Part shown: piece by piece, positions 1 to 11,602 of the stretch | Position numbering within the stretch: position 1 is the stretch's first letter | How the letters are laid out: each line of letters opens with the position of its first letter | Source of the DNA: JBDHUW01 sp964642385 | Lineage (GTDB): Bacteria > Patescibacteriota > Gracilibacteria > Absconditabacterales > Absconditicoccaceae | Direction: 5' to 3' | DNA: 64,000 nt | NCBI GenBank assembly: GCA_964642385.1 | Contig: CAZXON010000004.1 | Coordinates: 12,665 to 76,664 of the forward strand | Notes under the pieces: model-generated | The model's input: only the letters and a program-made list of their open reading frames with translations | Databases searched by the model: none | What the model was told of the DNA's origin: nothing | Translations under genes and position numbers: made by a program

Positions 1-1
1 A

Positions 2-2107
2 ACAAAGGTGAATTCAACTAACGGCGAAACCTCTCCAATACTCACGACCAAATGATTATCACACCTAAAAAAATGACTTGATCTAGCTTGAGGAGTAAGA
101 TTGACCTACAAGGTAGATTTTTCAAAATATGAAGAAGCATACAAAACAGATGCTATTCAACTCACCCAAATGAAAAAAATGGCACTTGATATAATTCTGA
201 AAAATGTAGACAAAAGAATTTCTACTCTTTGAGTGAGTGATTATAGTGCTTATGTTCAAAGACTTACCGATGGGGAATATATTGTAGTGGAGATTTGATG
301 AGTACAAGATATTGAAACAGCGAAAAAAATGATCTGAAAGACCGTTGAATTGGAATTTAAGCTACAAAACAAAGATAACGAGATTTCTGAATCTTGAGCA
401 AAAGCTAGGTTAGACTTAGCAAATTCTTTGCTCGTTTCTGCAAAAGGGCAGCCAGATACCATGGAAAGTTTATGAACGTCGAAAGGATCAGAAGATGTAA
501 CATACAATCTTTTTTCTGATGTTACTGTTGATCAATTACCTATGATTTATGCAAACAATCTTCAAGCATTGACAAGTATAGCATCTTGAGCAGTTTTTGA
601 TAAATTACTCACAGGTACGTATCATATATTTCCTATTGAAACTGAAACATGATATACACAAACAGAAGTTAAATGATATCTTATAAGTCGTTTTCTTGGG
701 AAAAAAGAACTTGAGGTTGATGTGATTTCAGAAGACGATGTCCGCGCATTTGCTTCTAGTCGTGGAATCAAAGTGGTTGAAACTATTGTTAAACAGAAAC
801 CTTCAAATACATTACAATATGATGATGCGCAAAAAAATGTGTTATTCGTGGGTGATGAGATACTTCCTAATCAAGCAGGGTATGATGTTGCTATTTATCA
901 GATGGCTGATTGAGCAGATCAAAACAAACTCACAAACGAGTTACAAAACGCACCTGGAAAATATAGCACATATCCAGATTTAACGTTGGTTGCGTCTTGA
1001 TGGAAAGCAACTAGTGATGTTACAACATTGGTTTCAAATTTTATGTATAGTCCATCCTCTAAAGTTACAGCTTATAAAGAACTTGATGGTACATATTTTG
1101 TGGTTGTACATGCACTGAAGGATATCTGACAAAAAGCATTTCTTCAAATTGCTGTACCAGTATCTGGAAAAGAATCAGCAGATAGAGTAATTGCATGACT
1201 ATCTAAAAAAACGCTATACTCTTTTGAAGAATTATTTGTTTCTCAAACTCTTAATTGGGTTATTGCCAAAGATCCAATTACAAATGAAGTGTTAAATGGT
1301 TCATATTTTAAATATGCAAAAGTAGATTCATCTCAAACTGGAAAACCTGTAGTATCTATACAGTTTGACGAAAAAGGGAAAACCATCTTCTGTAACTTAA
1401 CTGAAAAAAATGTAGGAGAACAAATGGCAATCTTTGTGGGTGGTAAGATAGCAACAAACGCAGTTATTAGAGAAAAGATATGTGGAGGTTCAGCTCAAAT
1501 TGATGGAACGTTTGATGTGACTGAAGCTAGAAAAACTGCAGATGAATTGAACTCTGGCGCATTGCCAGCACCATTGCTTTTGTCTCACGAGGAAACCATT
1601 GCTGCGTCACTTTGAGAAAATGCTCTTAGGGGAGCTTTGTTGGCTGGTCTTCTTGGTTTGATAATTGCATATGTTGTAATGACAGCATTGTATGGATTTA
1701 AAAAAGCTACCATTGCAATGCTTGGTTTATTGTCGTTTTTGGTGTATCTTTTAGGTATCATGAAACTATTTGGTGTTGTTTCTTCACTTAGTGGAATTGC
1801 TGCTGTTATCCTTTCTGTTGGTATGGCAGTAGATGCAAATGTTCTGATATATGAAAGGATGAACGAGGAGTTAAAAGCTGGAAAGTCTATGAAAACAGCA
1901 ATCAATGAATGATATGAAAGAAGTTGGTCTTCTATTAGAGATGGAAATATTACCACAGGAATTATTGGACTATTACTGTTCCTTGTTTGAATTGGTGTAT
2001 TTAAGTGATTTTGAACATTAATGGTAATCAATCAAATAATTATTTTGATAGTAATGGTTCCACTTACAAAAGAGTTGCTCCATCTTTTTTATCGTACTGA
2101 TAGATAG
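2..2107 (+). CDS. secD: Protein translocase subunit SecD (5' end outside window)
   Basis: SecD works with SecF and SecYEG in the inner membrane, using the proton motive force to help complete protein export. Seen: a GLDLAGGVRL segment near the start, the periplasmic ISTLGVSDY and GKTVELEFK stretches, then a C-terminal membrane block with GMAVDANVLIYERMNEEL and VFKGFGTLMVINQ, all SecD hallmarks. The frame is open from the window edge for about 700 codons and stops at TAG, with many in-frame TGA read as Gly, so the true start lies upstream. No SecF follows; the next gene is unrelated. Identification is very secure. Confidence 0.95.
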
Positions 2108-2157
2108 TTACTATATAATTCTTCTGTTTCAAAATATTTTTATCTATTTGTTATTCC

Positions 2158-5100
2158 ATGAAAAAATCAATCTTTTTGGTACTTACAGTTCTCCTTGTAG
2201 CTGTGTGAGGTTACTTTGCTTTAGACGCTTATCTTTGTAGTCATCTATATTATTGATGGAGTGCGTTTACTACTTGTTCTGGTGGTCAATGAGAATGATT
2301 AAATATGCTTTGAACTTGGAAGAATTGGAGTTTTCTAATAGCCGCATTGGGTGCAGCTACTTTTCCAATAGGATATCTTTTTATAGCAAATCGTAAGATA
2401 AGTCTCACTTGATTGTTTATCTCTTTTGTTGCTTGAACTGCAACTTATATGCTTTTGGCAACTTCAATTTCAAAATCATTATTGGGAAGTGCTTGGCTTA
2501 TACAAATATTTCATGTTGTTCTCGTGTTTGCTTTATTGGCGTTTTTCTTGATCGCTGTTACAGCTCTTTGAGATATCTTATTTAAGGCTTTCCGTCGACG
2601 TCAAGAAAAAACCATCCATGGAATTTTTTTAAGATTTACTATTGGATTGATAGCATTTTGTGTCGGGAATGTATTCTTGCTTATGGTTCAAGCGTTTTTT
2701 GGAATAACTGTTTGGCTTGAGGTTCTCGCTTGAGTATTCCTTCTTTGGAAACAAAAAAGTTTTTTGAAAGAAGCTTATGGAATTATAGAAACCTTTGTGC
2801 AAAATGTGTACAATAAATTTACTGAAAATCCTACTTTATGAATAGCGTTCTTTCTTCTTATAACGCTCATATGTGTGTATGTTTTCATGTGATTTAATTT
2901 GGCCTTTATACCATATTCCACTGCATGGGATGCTAATCATGCTTATTTGTTTTTCCCAAGAGCGTGGGCTCTAAATAATGGTTTATATCGAGGGGCAAGC
3001 GGTGCAACATCTACTCCATATCTTTGGTACGGATTCCTAACCTTTTGGTTCAAACTTGCTTCATCTTTTTTCTGAGGTTCTGGAATGTTTGGGATGTCGC
3101 CAGATTGAATTGCTGTTTTAATGAACTTTTGGAGCGGACCATTGGTATTGATTGCATTTGTTTTTCTTCTAGATGCATTTATATCATTTTTAAATAGCAA
3201 AAATACTGATGGAAAAAAAGAAGAAGGTTCAGAAAACAGTATTTATACTAGAGCAATTTTGTGTATAGGTCTTTTCCTAATGATACTTTGGTTATCAAGT
3301 TGAATGTGAGCATTTTTGGTTTTTATAGATAATAAGACTGATCTAGCTGTAATGTTTTTTTCTATCTTAGCGTTATACGTTTGAATTCAATTTGTTACTC
3401 AAATAAATGGATATGTTCGTCAAGTGGAAGACAAAAATTCTTTTGAAATAGCAGAAAATGACTTGAAACAAACTGAATACTCTAAAAAAAATATTTTGCA
3501 TTTCGCGATCCTGTCTGGTATTTTGTTCGCTGCATCAGCTGTAGCTAAGCCGACTGGAATGTTCGATTTTGTTAATTTTGGAATTCTTCTTTTGATGCAA
3601 CGACAAGTATTGTTATTTGGTTTTGGAACATATACATTGATTTTGTGAGCACTGGGCTTGACTCAAATGATGCTTGTAGGGCGATTTCTTAGCATTCCTC
3701 AGTCATGGGTTTTGGTTTGAGTGGGCCTTTTCCTTATCGGAGTTGCAATAGTATATTCCCTAAAGAAAAAAGGTTGGAAAATCTACCTCCGCTATGTGCT
3801 GATCTGGGCAGCAACGATACTAGCTTGAATGATCATCTATAAAGCTCCTTTTGTGATTATTAACAATATTATAAATCGCAATCAAAATATCCCTAGCATG
3901 GTTCGCTCTATCTTCCTTGGGCAAAACACACAGAAAGATTCAACTAGAATCTTGTTGGCTTCAAATGTTTCTATGCAAACTTTGGAACAGATTGATGCTC
4001 AAGAAGCAGTATCATCTTCAACGACTGGTTGATCTGAAGATACCAATCCGGAGACAGGAGCTGTCATGGCTTTTGAAAAATGTATTGCAACGCCAACAGA
4101 TAAAAACACGTTGTATAGTTGATTAAAAGAAGGGATCTGATCCGCTGCTGATGAAGATCTTGGAAGATATGTCGGCTATGGATGGAAAACCTTTTCAAAC
4201 AATTTTTTCACCTTCTTTTTGCCAAAAGGATGTTATAGTTTATTTAAAGATGCTAAATATTTTTGTGAAAATGAACTTGCGCTATCTCAACTAACATTTG
4301 CGTGAGTGGCTGACTTTTTGCAAAAAGCCCCTCAAACAGAGCGTGTTGTTTGATGGTTAAAAGAATCGTCTGTATCGGGAAGTGATATTATCGCTCAAAA
4401 TACGCTTCTGGATGAGATCAAAACATTCGTCCAGTCTAATAGTATTCAAAAGTTTACAAATAGTAGTGGGACACAAATAAATATTCCTTATAAATATATT
4501 ATTCCATTTAATGTAACATTTAACTGGTCATTGCAAAACCTAAGTAGTTATTATACAGATATAGGAATTATGTGGCTATTGTGATTGGGGATTGTTATCT
4601 TAGGGCTTCTATATGGGATATTCTCACGCAAGAGACAACTTGCTGTTATATCTTTGGTGACACTCGGTGCGTGGGCAACATGGTGGCTTGTGGGTAGTTG
4701 AATTGTTTGGTACTCATTGTGATTGATTGTATGGACTATCCTGGGTATCATAGCTTATTTTTACTATATGTATCGCTCTTTTGGAAAGAAAACATCTCTT
4801 TTTGATACAATATTTTTGTATTTGCTTGCGGGCGTGTTTTTGTTTTTTGCGCTAATCCAGTTGGTTTTAAATTTTGTTAGAATTGGTTCGCAGGGCGGTA
4901 GTTGACCTTTTGCTTGGTACAAATGAAACGTTGGAGAGAAATATGTATTAGACAATGAGTTACAATGAGAGCAAAAACAAGTTCTTGGGTACTCAGCAAA
5001 AGACGTATTTGATTTACAATTCCCACATTACAATCCTATACTTTCAAAAGTGAATGGAAGAGAAAAAGGAGAATGAGTTGTTGTTGCTTGAACGTATTTA

Positions 5101-5865
5101 CAATATTTTATCAACGATCAGAATAATGTAAGTTCAGATGGTTTTCTAACGGAATTTCGGAAAAGCGCATCTGATAACAATGTTTGTAATACCTATAAAA
5201 GACTTGTAGATAAAAAAACAAAATATTTCCTTGTTGATCCAAATATTGCTTCAGTGGTTATGTGAGGTTGAAACAGCACTTTGTTAGATAGGTTCTTCGC
5301 TGTGCTTGGGCCAAATGACACGCTTCTACAACATGGAGCTTTAACAATGTTACAAGCGCTTGTACAAGGAGGATATCTGGAGTTAGTATCTACAAATAGT
5401 CTTGTGACAAAATATGCATTCGTTGCATCAGATGATGAATTATCACAGCTTTTGGATGTGCCAGTATGAGATGCATTATTGATAGAGAGAGCAAGGATGA
5501 GTGCTGCAAGATTCTTTCCAAAAGTGCAGCAATATGCGAACGTGGCAGCGGAATTGCTTTCAAAAAGGATTCAAACTCTTGAATGAATTGAAGATATTGC
5601 AAATGCACTAGGAAAAGAAATTGATCAACAAAAGGTAGTTGCGCTTGCAAAAGAGATTGTAACAAATAAGAATAAGAATAATTATAGTACCGCTTTAGAG
5701 AAAATTGGCACACTGACAGATGATGAGAAAGCCACTTTACAATACTTCTTGTCTGTATATCAATCTAGAACAACACAACCAGAAAATTACAGACAATACA
5801 TAACAAATCTTATTACATCAAGTTTTTCTGCTTGAAGTCAGGTAATGGCATTTATAGTAAAATAA
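2158..5865 (+). CDS. Giant polytopic membrane protein, 1235 aa
   Basis: Function not recognised. It starts with a hydrophobic segment (MKKSIFLVLTVLLVAVGGY) 50 nt after secD and alternates many membrane helices with loops. A long extracytoplasmic-looking section near residues 610-800 is followed by further helices, then a soluble alpha-helical tail of about 300 residues. A loop reading STAWDANHAYLFFPRAW resembles first loops of GT-C glycosyltransferases of the ArnT/PMT type, but I see no complete catalytic motif, so that is only a suggestion. The reading crosses dozens of TGA codons, all compatible with Gly in transmembrane or loop contexts. It ends 4 nt before the PSP1 gene, so the two are probably cotranscribed. 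Confidence 0.8.
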
Positions 5866-5869
5866 TCCT

Positions 5870-6697
5870 ATGCAAACACTTTATGTCTTAGATTGGTTGA
5901 CACCCAAACACATATCTCTTCCCTGAGTAGATGACGCACTCAAGATTTTACCATGAGAAAAAGTTATTTATAAGGTCGCTTGAGATCACAAAGAGTATGT
6001 GGGTTTTAATGTTTGATATCCAGTGGATACTGACAAAAAATGAACATTTATAGGCGAACTTACCGGTGTAAAATTGGAAAAATTTCAAAGATTTCAAGAG
6101 AAAGCCGATATATATTATAAAAAATTCCAAGAACAGTTTCCTGTTGTTTGCCCAGGTGCTAAGCCAATAACCTCTAGAGCTGATTTAACAGGACAACAAA
6201 TTTATTTCTATTTTTTTGCAGAAGAAAGGTACAATTTTTCTGACTTTGTTAAATCATTTAGAGAGATAGTACCTGTTCAGTTCTTCATATATCAACTAGG
6301 TGCTAGAGATATGATGAGGTATACACCAAACGCAAAAGACTATCTTGCTGCATGTGGGTGCGGACCTATGTGATGTATGAGTCTAGGGAAACTACCTAGT
6401 GTCGAGATGGATAATATCGCATTACAGTCCTTAGAGTGAAGAGATGTAGAAAAATTAAAATGAAGATGCGGAAAATTAAAATGTAGTATGGTTTTTGAAA
6501 GAGATCTATATTTGGCTGAGTTAGAGAAGTTTCCAAAAAAATGAGAGATGGGAACAATCGATGATAAACAATGTATTTGTATATGACACAATATTATGAC
6601 TGGTGAAGTTGTCGCAAAAACACAAGATGGAGAACTAATAAGATGACCAAAAGAATCTTTCCATTTACTTGTTAATACCCCAAAGGATAATGTTTAA
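5870..6697 (+). CDS. PSP1-domain protein, RicT/YaaT-like, 275 aa
   Basis: PSP1 C-terminal domain proteins include RicT (YaaT) of the Bacillus Y-complex, which binds RNase Y and carries Fe-S clusters. Seen: IYQLGARDMMRYTPNAKDYL followed by ACGCGPMGCMSLG and later GRCGKLKCSMVFERDLY, matching the Cys-rich core of PSP1 (IGARD...CG...C...GLCGRLMCC...YE). The tail has another CICIG. The start ATG lies 4 nt after the preceding stop. The stop overlaps the ATG of the TPR gene, which suggests translational coupling. Family assignment is firm; the exact RNA-processing role is inference. Confidence 0.85.
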
Positions 6698-7859
6698 AAC
6701 TATCTTGTATTTATGGGTTATTTTAACTATTTGCTTGTTTGCAATAGCAGTTTGGTTTTTGATGAACATGCTCAAAAAACGTCTTGCTAAGACAAAGCAA
6801 CCAGTAAATAATAATTCAATATCCAATAAATATAATCTATATCAAGATTCTCCGATCGATCAACAAGATGGAAAGATCGATGAAGAAGAACTAGAGGAGA
6901 AGCTAAATGATCAAGATGATGAACAATCTGCTCCTAACAACTTTTCTAGGAGTACTATCTTAGAAGAAATTATTGTCCAGAATATTGGTGATGTAGATGG
7001 AGATGGACAAGATGATTATTTGTTAGAAGAGCGTATTATTACCACTGAAAGCCAGATTAATGCTGATGTTCAGGATATAGAAAATCATAATGAGGTAGAA
7101 GAACCGCAACTGTCAGTATCCCAAGAAGAAGTTCCTGAGATGCCACAGGAAAATGATTCTTTTCAAGAGAGCACTATTCCTCGCCATCATTCTTATCAAA
7201 AAATCGATGACTCGCAACAAGTTGAGACACCAAAAAATATTTCTTCTCCCTTAAATATATGATTGTGACATTCAAGAGATGATATTGTCCGTGATAAATT
7301 TGAAAAACATATCCAAAAAATCCGTTATGATGCAGGCATTTTAAGACAAAGGAATGATATTCTAGGGTATGAAAAGAAGTTGGTAGAAGGACTTACAGTT
7401 TTGCCAAATGATATTGATTTAGAAAAACAACTCGCTGATTTGTATTTTCATCAAGGTAAATACAAGAAAGCGCAATCGTTGCTTAAAAAAATTATTGCTG
7501 AAAACCCAGAAGATCATAATGCGCTTCGACAAATGTGAGAGATTGCCACTGAGGATAAACAAGGGAATGACGATGCTTTTGCTTATCTACAGCAAGCATA
7601 CACACTCTGTGATGACAATCCTAAATATGCATACTCTCTAGCACAACGATACTACGACCATGATGATTTCCAATCTGCATTACCTTTGTTAGAAAAGATC
7701 ACGAAACTAAGACCCAAAAATATTGATTATTTAGTATCTCTTTCGCATTTACAACACAAAATATGAGACCTCGATGGAGCAAAAAACTCTATACTGAGGG
7801 CTTTGGAATTGGATCCTATGAACATGACATTAAAACATTATTTAAAATCATTACAATAA
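6690..7859 (+). CDS. Membrane-anchored TPR-repeat protein with acidic linker, 389 aa
   Basis: N-terminal transmembrane segment (residues 3-30, ILYLWVILTICLFAIAVWFL), then a basic patch, then about 150 residues rich in Glu, Asp and Gln. This linker contains DVDGDGQDDY, which looks like a single Asp-rich calcium-binding loop. The C-terminal half is TPR-like (YFHQGKYKKAQSLLKKIIAENPED, DFQSALPLLEKI, GDLDGAKNSILRALELDPMN). This architecture suits a membrane-tethered assembly scaffold whose TPRs face the cytoplasm. Its ATG overlaps the stop of the PSP1 gene. Partner unknown. Confidence 0.8.
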
Positions 7860-7866
7860 AAAAACT

Positions 7867-7971
7867 ATGGCTACTTCTAAACGTCCATTAATGCTCCGTA
7901 TCTTTGTTATCGGATGTGTCGTACTTATTGTTCTTTCAATGATGGCAACATTTCTACCGTATTTTTTTTAG
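7867..7971 (+). CDS. Small single-pass membrane protein, 34 aa
   Basis: A 34-residue ORF, MATSKRPLMLRIFVIGCVV followed by a hydrophobic stretch ending in FLPYFF, starting 7 nt after the TPR gene stop. A short basic N-terminus and one hydrophobic helix are clear. It contains no TGA. The tight spacing between two real genes on the same strand supports it as a genuine micro-protein, but there is no homology argument. Function unknown. Confidence 0.55.
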   Translation: MATSKRPLMLRIFVIGCVVLIVLSMMATFLPYFF

Positions 7972-7989
7972 TTGATTCTATTAAAGTTT

Positions 7990-8916
7990 ATGAAAGTTGA
8001 AATAGATATAGCTAGAAGATACGCAAAACAACGTGCGCATACAGCGACACACTTGCTTCATGTTGCGTTGCAAAAGTATTTCCCAATGACAAAACAAGAG
8101 TGATCCTTTGTTTGAGAAGATGAGCTCCGTTTTGATTTTGCTGCAGATGCTTTGTTGTCCAATAAAGATTTGGATGATATAACAGAACAAATAAATCATA
8201 CAATATATCAAGCACTTCCAGTTGTTCAAAAAACAATGAAATATGATGACGCTATAGCGTCTGGTGCGAAGGCATTCTTCGCTGATACATATGGCGATGA
8301 AGTAAGAGTTGTTTCTGTATGAGATGCTTTTTCTGTAGAATTGTGTGGTTGAAATCACGTAGAGAATACCTCAGATATCGGTGCTTTTGTGATAGATTCC
8401 CAAGAAGCAGTCGCTGCATGAATCAAAAGAATACATGCGTATACATGACCTCGTGTTGTGCAAAAAATAGTTGAATATACATCAATTCTTGATCCTCTTT
8501 TAAAAACGACTTGATTGAAACAAGCTTCGCAACTTCCAGAAAAAATAGACAAACTTTTGAAGGAACATCAGGATGCGCAAAAAATAAATAAACAATTAAA
8601 ACAAGAAATGTTAGAGATGATTGCGACTCATGCGTCAGCAGTTTTTCAATCACCTGTAAATATCAATAGTATAATCAAAATTTTCCCAGTATTTACATGA
8701 CAAGATATTCTTTCCTTTTTAGAAAATTCAGAGAACTATAAAAAAACTAGCTGGATAACTTATGTTGATAATGATGACGACACAAGTGTTGTCACTATTT
8801 ATGATCCGATTGAATGACACGCCAAAGAAATTGCAAAAAAATTGTGAGTGCAATGAGGATGAACAGATAAAAAAATAACTGGTAAGTTACAAACCCATTT
8901 TATCATTTTACAATAA
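7990..8916 (+). CDS. Stand-alone C-terminal half of alanyl-tRNA synthetase (editing + C-Ala), 308 aa
   Basis: Starts at residue one with the AlaRS editing domain, without the class II catalytic domain. Seen: HTATHLLHVAL (zinc-site HxxxH), EDELRFDFAA, FADTYGDEVRVVSVGD and CGGNHVENTSDIGAF, which is the AlaRS CGGTH motif with Thr changed to Asn but both metal ligands kept. Then comes a coiled coil (about residues 180-225) and a Gly-rich C-Ala-like end (GVQGGGTDKKITGKL). Free-standing AlaX editing proteins exist, but this sequence and length match the second half of full AlaRS better. So it is either a trans-editing factor or one half of a split AlaRS whose catalytic half is elsewhere. Followed 4 nt later by nrdR. 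Confidence 0.85.
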
Positions 8917-8920
8917 ATCT

Positions 8921-9358
8921 ATGAGGTGTCCAAAATGCAACCATGACTCCACAAAAGTTATGGATTCTAGAGAGTCCCAAGAATGAAATGTTATCAGACG
9001 TAGGAGAGAGTGCGAGGATTGTGGACATAGGTTTACTACTTTTGAAAAAGTTGGAATTACTGATTTGGTTGTCATCAAGAAAAATGGTAGCAGGGAAATT
9101 TATGACAGATCAAAAATCACAAGAGCATTAATGCTTGCTTATGCAAAAAGAAATATTGGTATGGATAAAATAGAAGAAATTGTCGCTTCACTTGAAGCAA
9201 ACTGGTCTTCTGAAAGAGAAATAACTTCGATAAAATTAGGTGAGGATATTTTGGCATCACTAAAAAATGAAGATCCAGTTGCTTATATTAGATTTGCTTC
9301 TGTTTATATGAATTTTAATTCTCTTACTGATTTTGAGGGGTTATTGAAAAAGGGATAA
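8921..9358 (+). CDS. nrdR: NrdR transcriptional repressor of ribonucleotide reductase, 145 aa
   Basis: Zinc-ribbon plus ATP-cone repressor that senses dATP/ATP and binds NrdR boxes. Seen: MRCPKCNHDSTKV, DSRESQEG, IRRRRECEDCGHRFTTFE (four zinc cysteines), then the ATP-cone VVIKKNGSREIYDRSKI and a tail with VAYIRFASVYMNF. Length is typical for the family. Only the TGA codon in the ribbon needs recoding. Its 3' end overlaps by 35 nt the 3' end of the convergent pseudouridine synthase gene. Confidence 0.96.
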
Positions 9359-10043
9359 TACGATATTTTCCTAAACAAAGATCTTCTGGGAGTTCCCATG
9401 GCCCAAAACCAATTCTTTGCAAATCTAAAACCTCGTTATTTATTGTTTCAATTGCGCGCCTTATGTGGCGTTTTTTTCATCAATGAAGAAGTATCTTATA
9501 TTTCTTTGAACCGAGTGATTCGCATGTGTCAAATTGTAGTTTTTCGTGCTTTTTCAAATCTGCATCATAATACATAACTCACTCAAGCAGCTTTTTGGCG
9601 TCTCTCTGGTCAATTTCTTTATTTGTTTTTATAATATATGTTTTCGCATGATTATAGCGAGGATGCGCGTACAGAGAAATAAGTTTTGTATCATTTGTTA
9701 AAATTAGCAATCCGTGAGAGTCCTTGTCTAATCTTCCGATAGGAGTGTATGTCTCTTTTCGTCAATCTGGTAGTATATGATAAATCGTTTGGTTATGTGG
9801 GTCACTTTTTGAAACGACACATCATACTGGTTTGTTAAAAAGCACTATCTGTGTTTGTTGTTCTTCAATTGCATCTACTGAAAATGTTTGTTTTCCTACG
9901 ATCGTAACAATGTCTCCTTTTTCAAGAAATTCTTTTCTATATGTTATAGTTTTATTATTTTTTTGGATAAGTTCAGCTCCCAAAAGCGCCAAAATTGCTC
10001 TTCTACTGATTCCTTTTGATTGCAAAAAAGTAAGAATGTCCAT
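9324..10043 (-). CDS. RsuA/RluB-family pseudouridine synthase, 239 aa
   Basis: Isomerises uridine to pseudouridine in rRNA. N-terminal S4 RNA-binding domain (MDILTFLQSKGISRRAILALL), then FNKPVG, the catalytic TPIGRLDKDSHGLLILTND with the invariant Asp in RLD, AKTYIIKT, and a C-terminal RHIRRAIETINNEVLDL in place of the usual RQIRRM. Downstream member of a three-gene unit; its ATG directly abuts the stop of the FtsQ-like gene. Its last 35 nt overlap nrdR on the other strand. Which rRNA position it modifies cannot be told. Confidence 0.9.
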
Positions 10044-10871
10044 TTAGTGTTGAATTATGATGTGAGACGGATTGCTTAAATCTACCTTTGCGGGTATAGC
10101 GGTAGGTAAATAAGGCATAATTTTTTTCCGTTGGCTAAAAGTTGTTTCTAGTTTCGATGGATCTAATCCTATTATAAATGTGTTTTTTCCGTCTTCTAAA
10201 GAAAGCTTTTCTCGCCCAGGATAGTAGGTAATTGAAGAGAATCATGTTATAAAGTCTATTTTTTTGATCGTTTGTGCAATATGTTGGGAAGGACTTGCCC
10301 AAAACACCCCTCAAGAATATGTCAGGAATATGTCTTCTGGTAAAACAACATGAATATGAATTCCCGTAGACCCCAAGATAGTTCATGAGGTGTTTGGAAC
10401 AATGCTGTTTTTATAAACAAGCCATTCTACATTGTTCTCAGTTCTCATGAGAAAATCTGGTTGATGATACTCTAAGGCAAGCGTGAGCGTACCTTTGTTG
10501 AAAGACACACGTGAAATGTTTGCAATTATAGGATATTTCGTACGTATTGTCTCTTCTAAATCAGTTCGATGGAAATTCTTTTCTTTATAATAGGACTTGT
10601 TGATGAGTGCATTTTGGATATCTTCAAAAGCATCTTGATAAGTCATTGTTTCTTGTGTGCTTTGATCAAAGACAACGCGTTGAATGGGAGATCGGTTGTA
10701 ATAAAATGCAAAATATATTATAGTAGCACCAATTATAGTTCAGACAATCCGTTTCCAATAGTAAAAAAAGAACACTTTCCATCAAGCGCTTTTTTTTTCT
10801 GCTGTATGTATAATCATGCGCTTTGCAGGAGAGGTTATTTTTCTTCTTGCGGGCGTCACAAATACTGGCAT
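10044..10871 (-). CDS. FtsQ/DivIB-like cell division protein, 275 aa
   Basis: Basic cytoplasmic N-terminus (TPARRRKITSPAKRMII), one membrane helix (about residues 38-57, IVGTIIGATIIYFAFYY), then a POTRA-like extracytoplasmic part with ETIRTKYPIIANISRVSF and GTLTLALEYHQPDF. It ends in AKVDLSNPSHIIIQ, reminiscent of the FtsQ C-terminus (VDLRYPNG...). Topology and length suit FtsQ, the divisome adaptor between early and late proteins. Similarity is by pattern only. It begins immediately after the DUF212 stop codon and ends immediately before the pseudouridine synthase ATG. Confidence 0.7.
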
Positions 10872-11345
10872 TTACCCTATAATTATTGGTAATAAATGTG
10901 GTAGTAAATAGTAGATAGCAACTGTTGTTATGCTACCGACTAAAATTCCGCCGACAACTTCTGTAGAGGTATGTCATAGCCTTTCTTGGAGGTCTTGTAA
11001 TTTGTAGTCAATAAAAGAAAAAGATTTGAGTTCATCTTTTATTTCATTGATGTATTTCGCGTGTTTGCCTGCTTCATATCTAACGTTTGCTGCGTCATAC
11101 CAAAACAAAATTGCAAAGGTTAGACAAATTGCAAAAGTCATACTATCTAACCCATAGATCAATCCCACGAGTGTTGTAATACTGCTTGAAATACCACTAT
11201 GTACTGATGGAAACCCTCCTGCAATCCAAAACGCACTTATTGAAAACTTTCTCTTATGAGCGAGAATATCAACAAGAACTTTGATTACTTGGATAAGTCC
11301 ACCGATAAAAAGTGGAATTATAAATGGTAAGATGCGAATACTCAT
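10872..11345 (-). CDS. Divergent PAP2 family protein (DUF212, YuiD-like), 157 aa
   Basis: Small integral membrane protein of the divergent PAP2 family, possible lipid-phosphate phosphatases. Seen: PLFIGGLIQVIKVLVD, GGFPSVHSGISSSI (counterpart of the GGMPSSHSA signature), FWYDAANVRYEAGKHAKYINEI (counterpart of YDA-GVR-AGKQA) and, after a recoded TGA, GHTSTEVVGGILVG. First gene of a three-gene minus-strand unit whose junctions are both stop-ATG with zero spacing. Activity not established for the family. Confidence 0.85.
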
Positions 11346-11468
11346 AGACGTTTAAGCAAAATAATGTCCGTGTAGGACTATGTAGTAGCATACAAAATAT
11401 ATTAGAAAATGCAAGCAAACCTTTTTCTATTGCATAGTTTAATAGAATGAATATAAAATAGAAATCTC

Positions 11469-11580
11469 TTTTAGATTATACGAAAAACAAAACAATGTTT
11501 AATGATCCCTTTTTTATTAATAATCAATATTTCATCACTTTCCTTTCTGCAGGCCAATAAAAGAGCGCTGTTAAGAGAAA
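11469..11580. repeat. Dispersed intergenic repeat, copy A
   Basis: The 257-base gap before nfo holds no gene. It carries the core TTTTAGATTATA followed by a run of A and AATGTTTAATGAT, and about 60 nt later a TTTCTGCAGG...AATAAAAGAG tail. Similar cores occur at 38083, 39804 and 57174. Copies at 38 kb and 39.8 kb share the TTTCTGCAAG tail. It may act as a promoter or leader, or be a small mobile relic. Confidence 0.6.
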
Positions 11581-11602
11581 TATTTTATTTCGAATTATTA
11601 TT

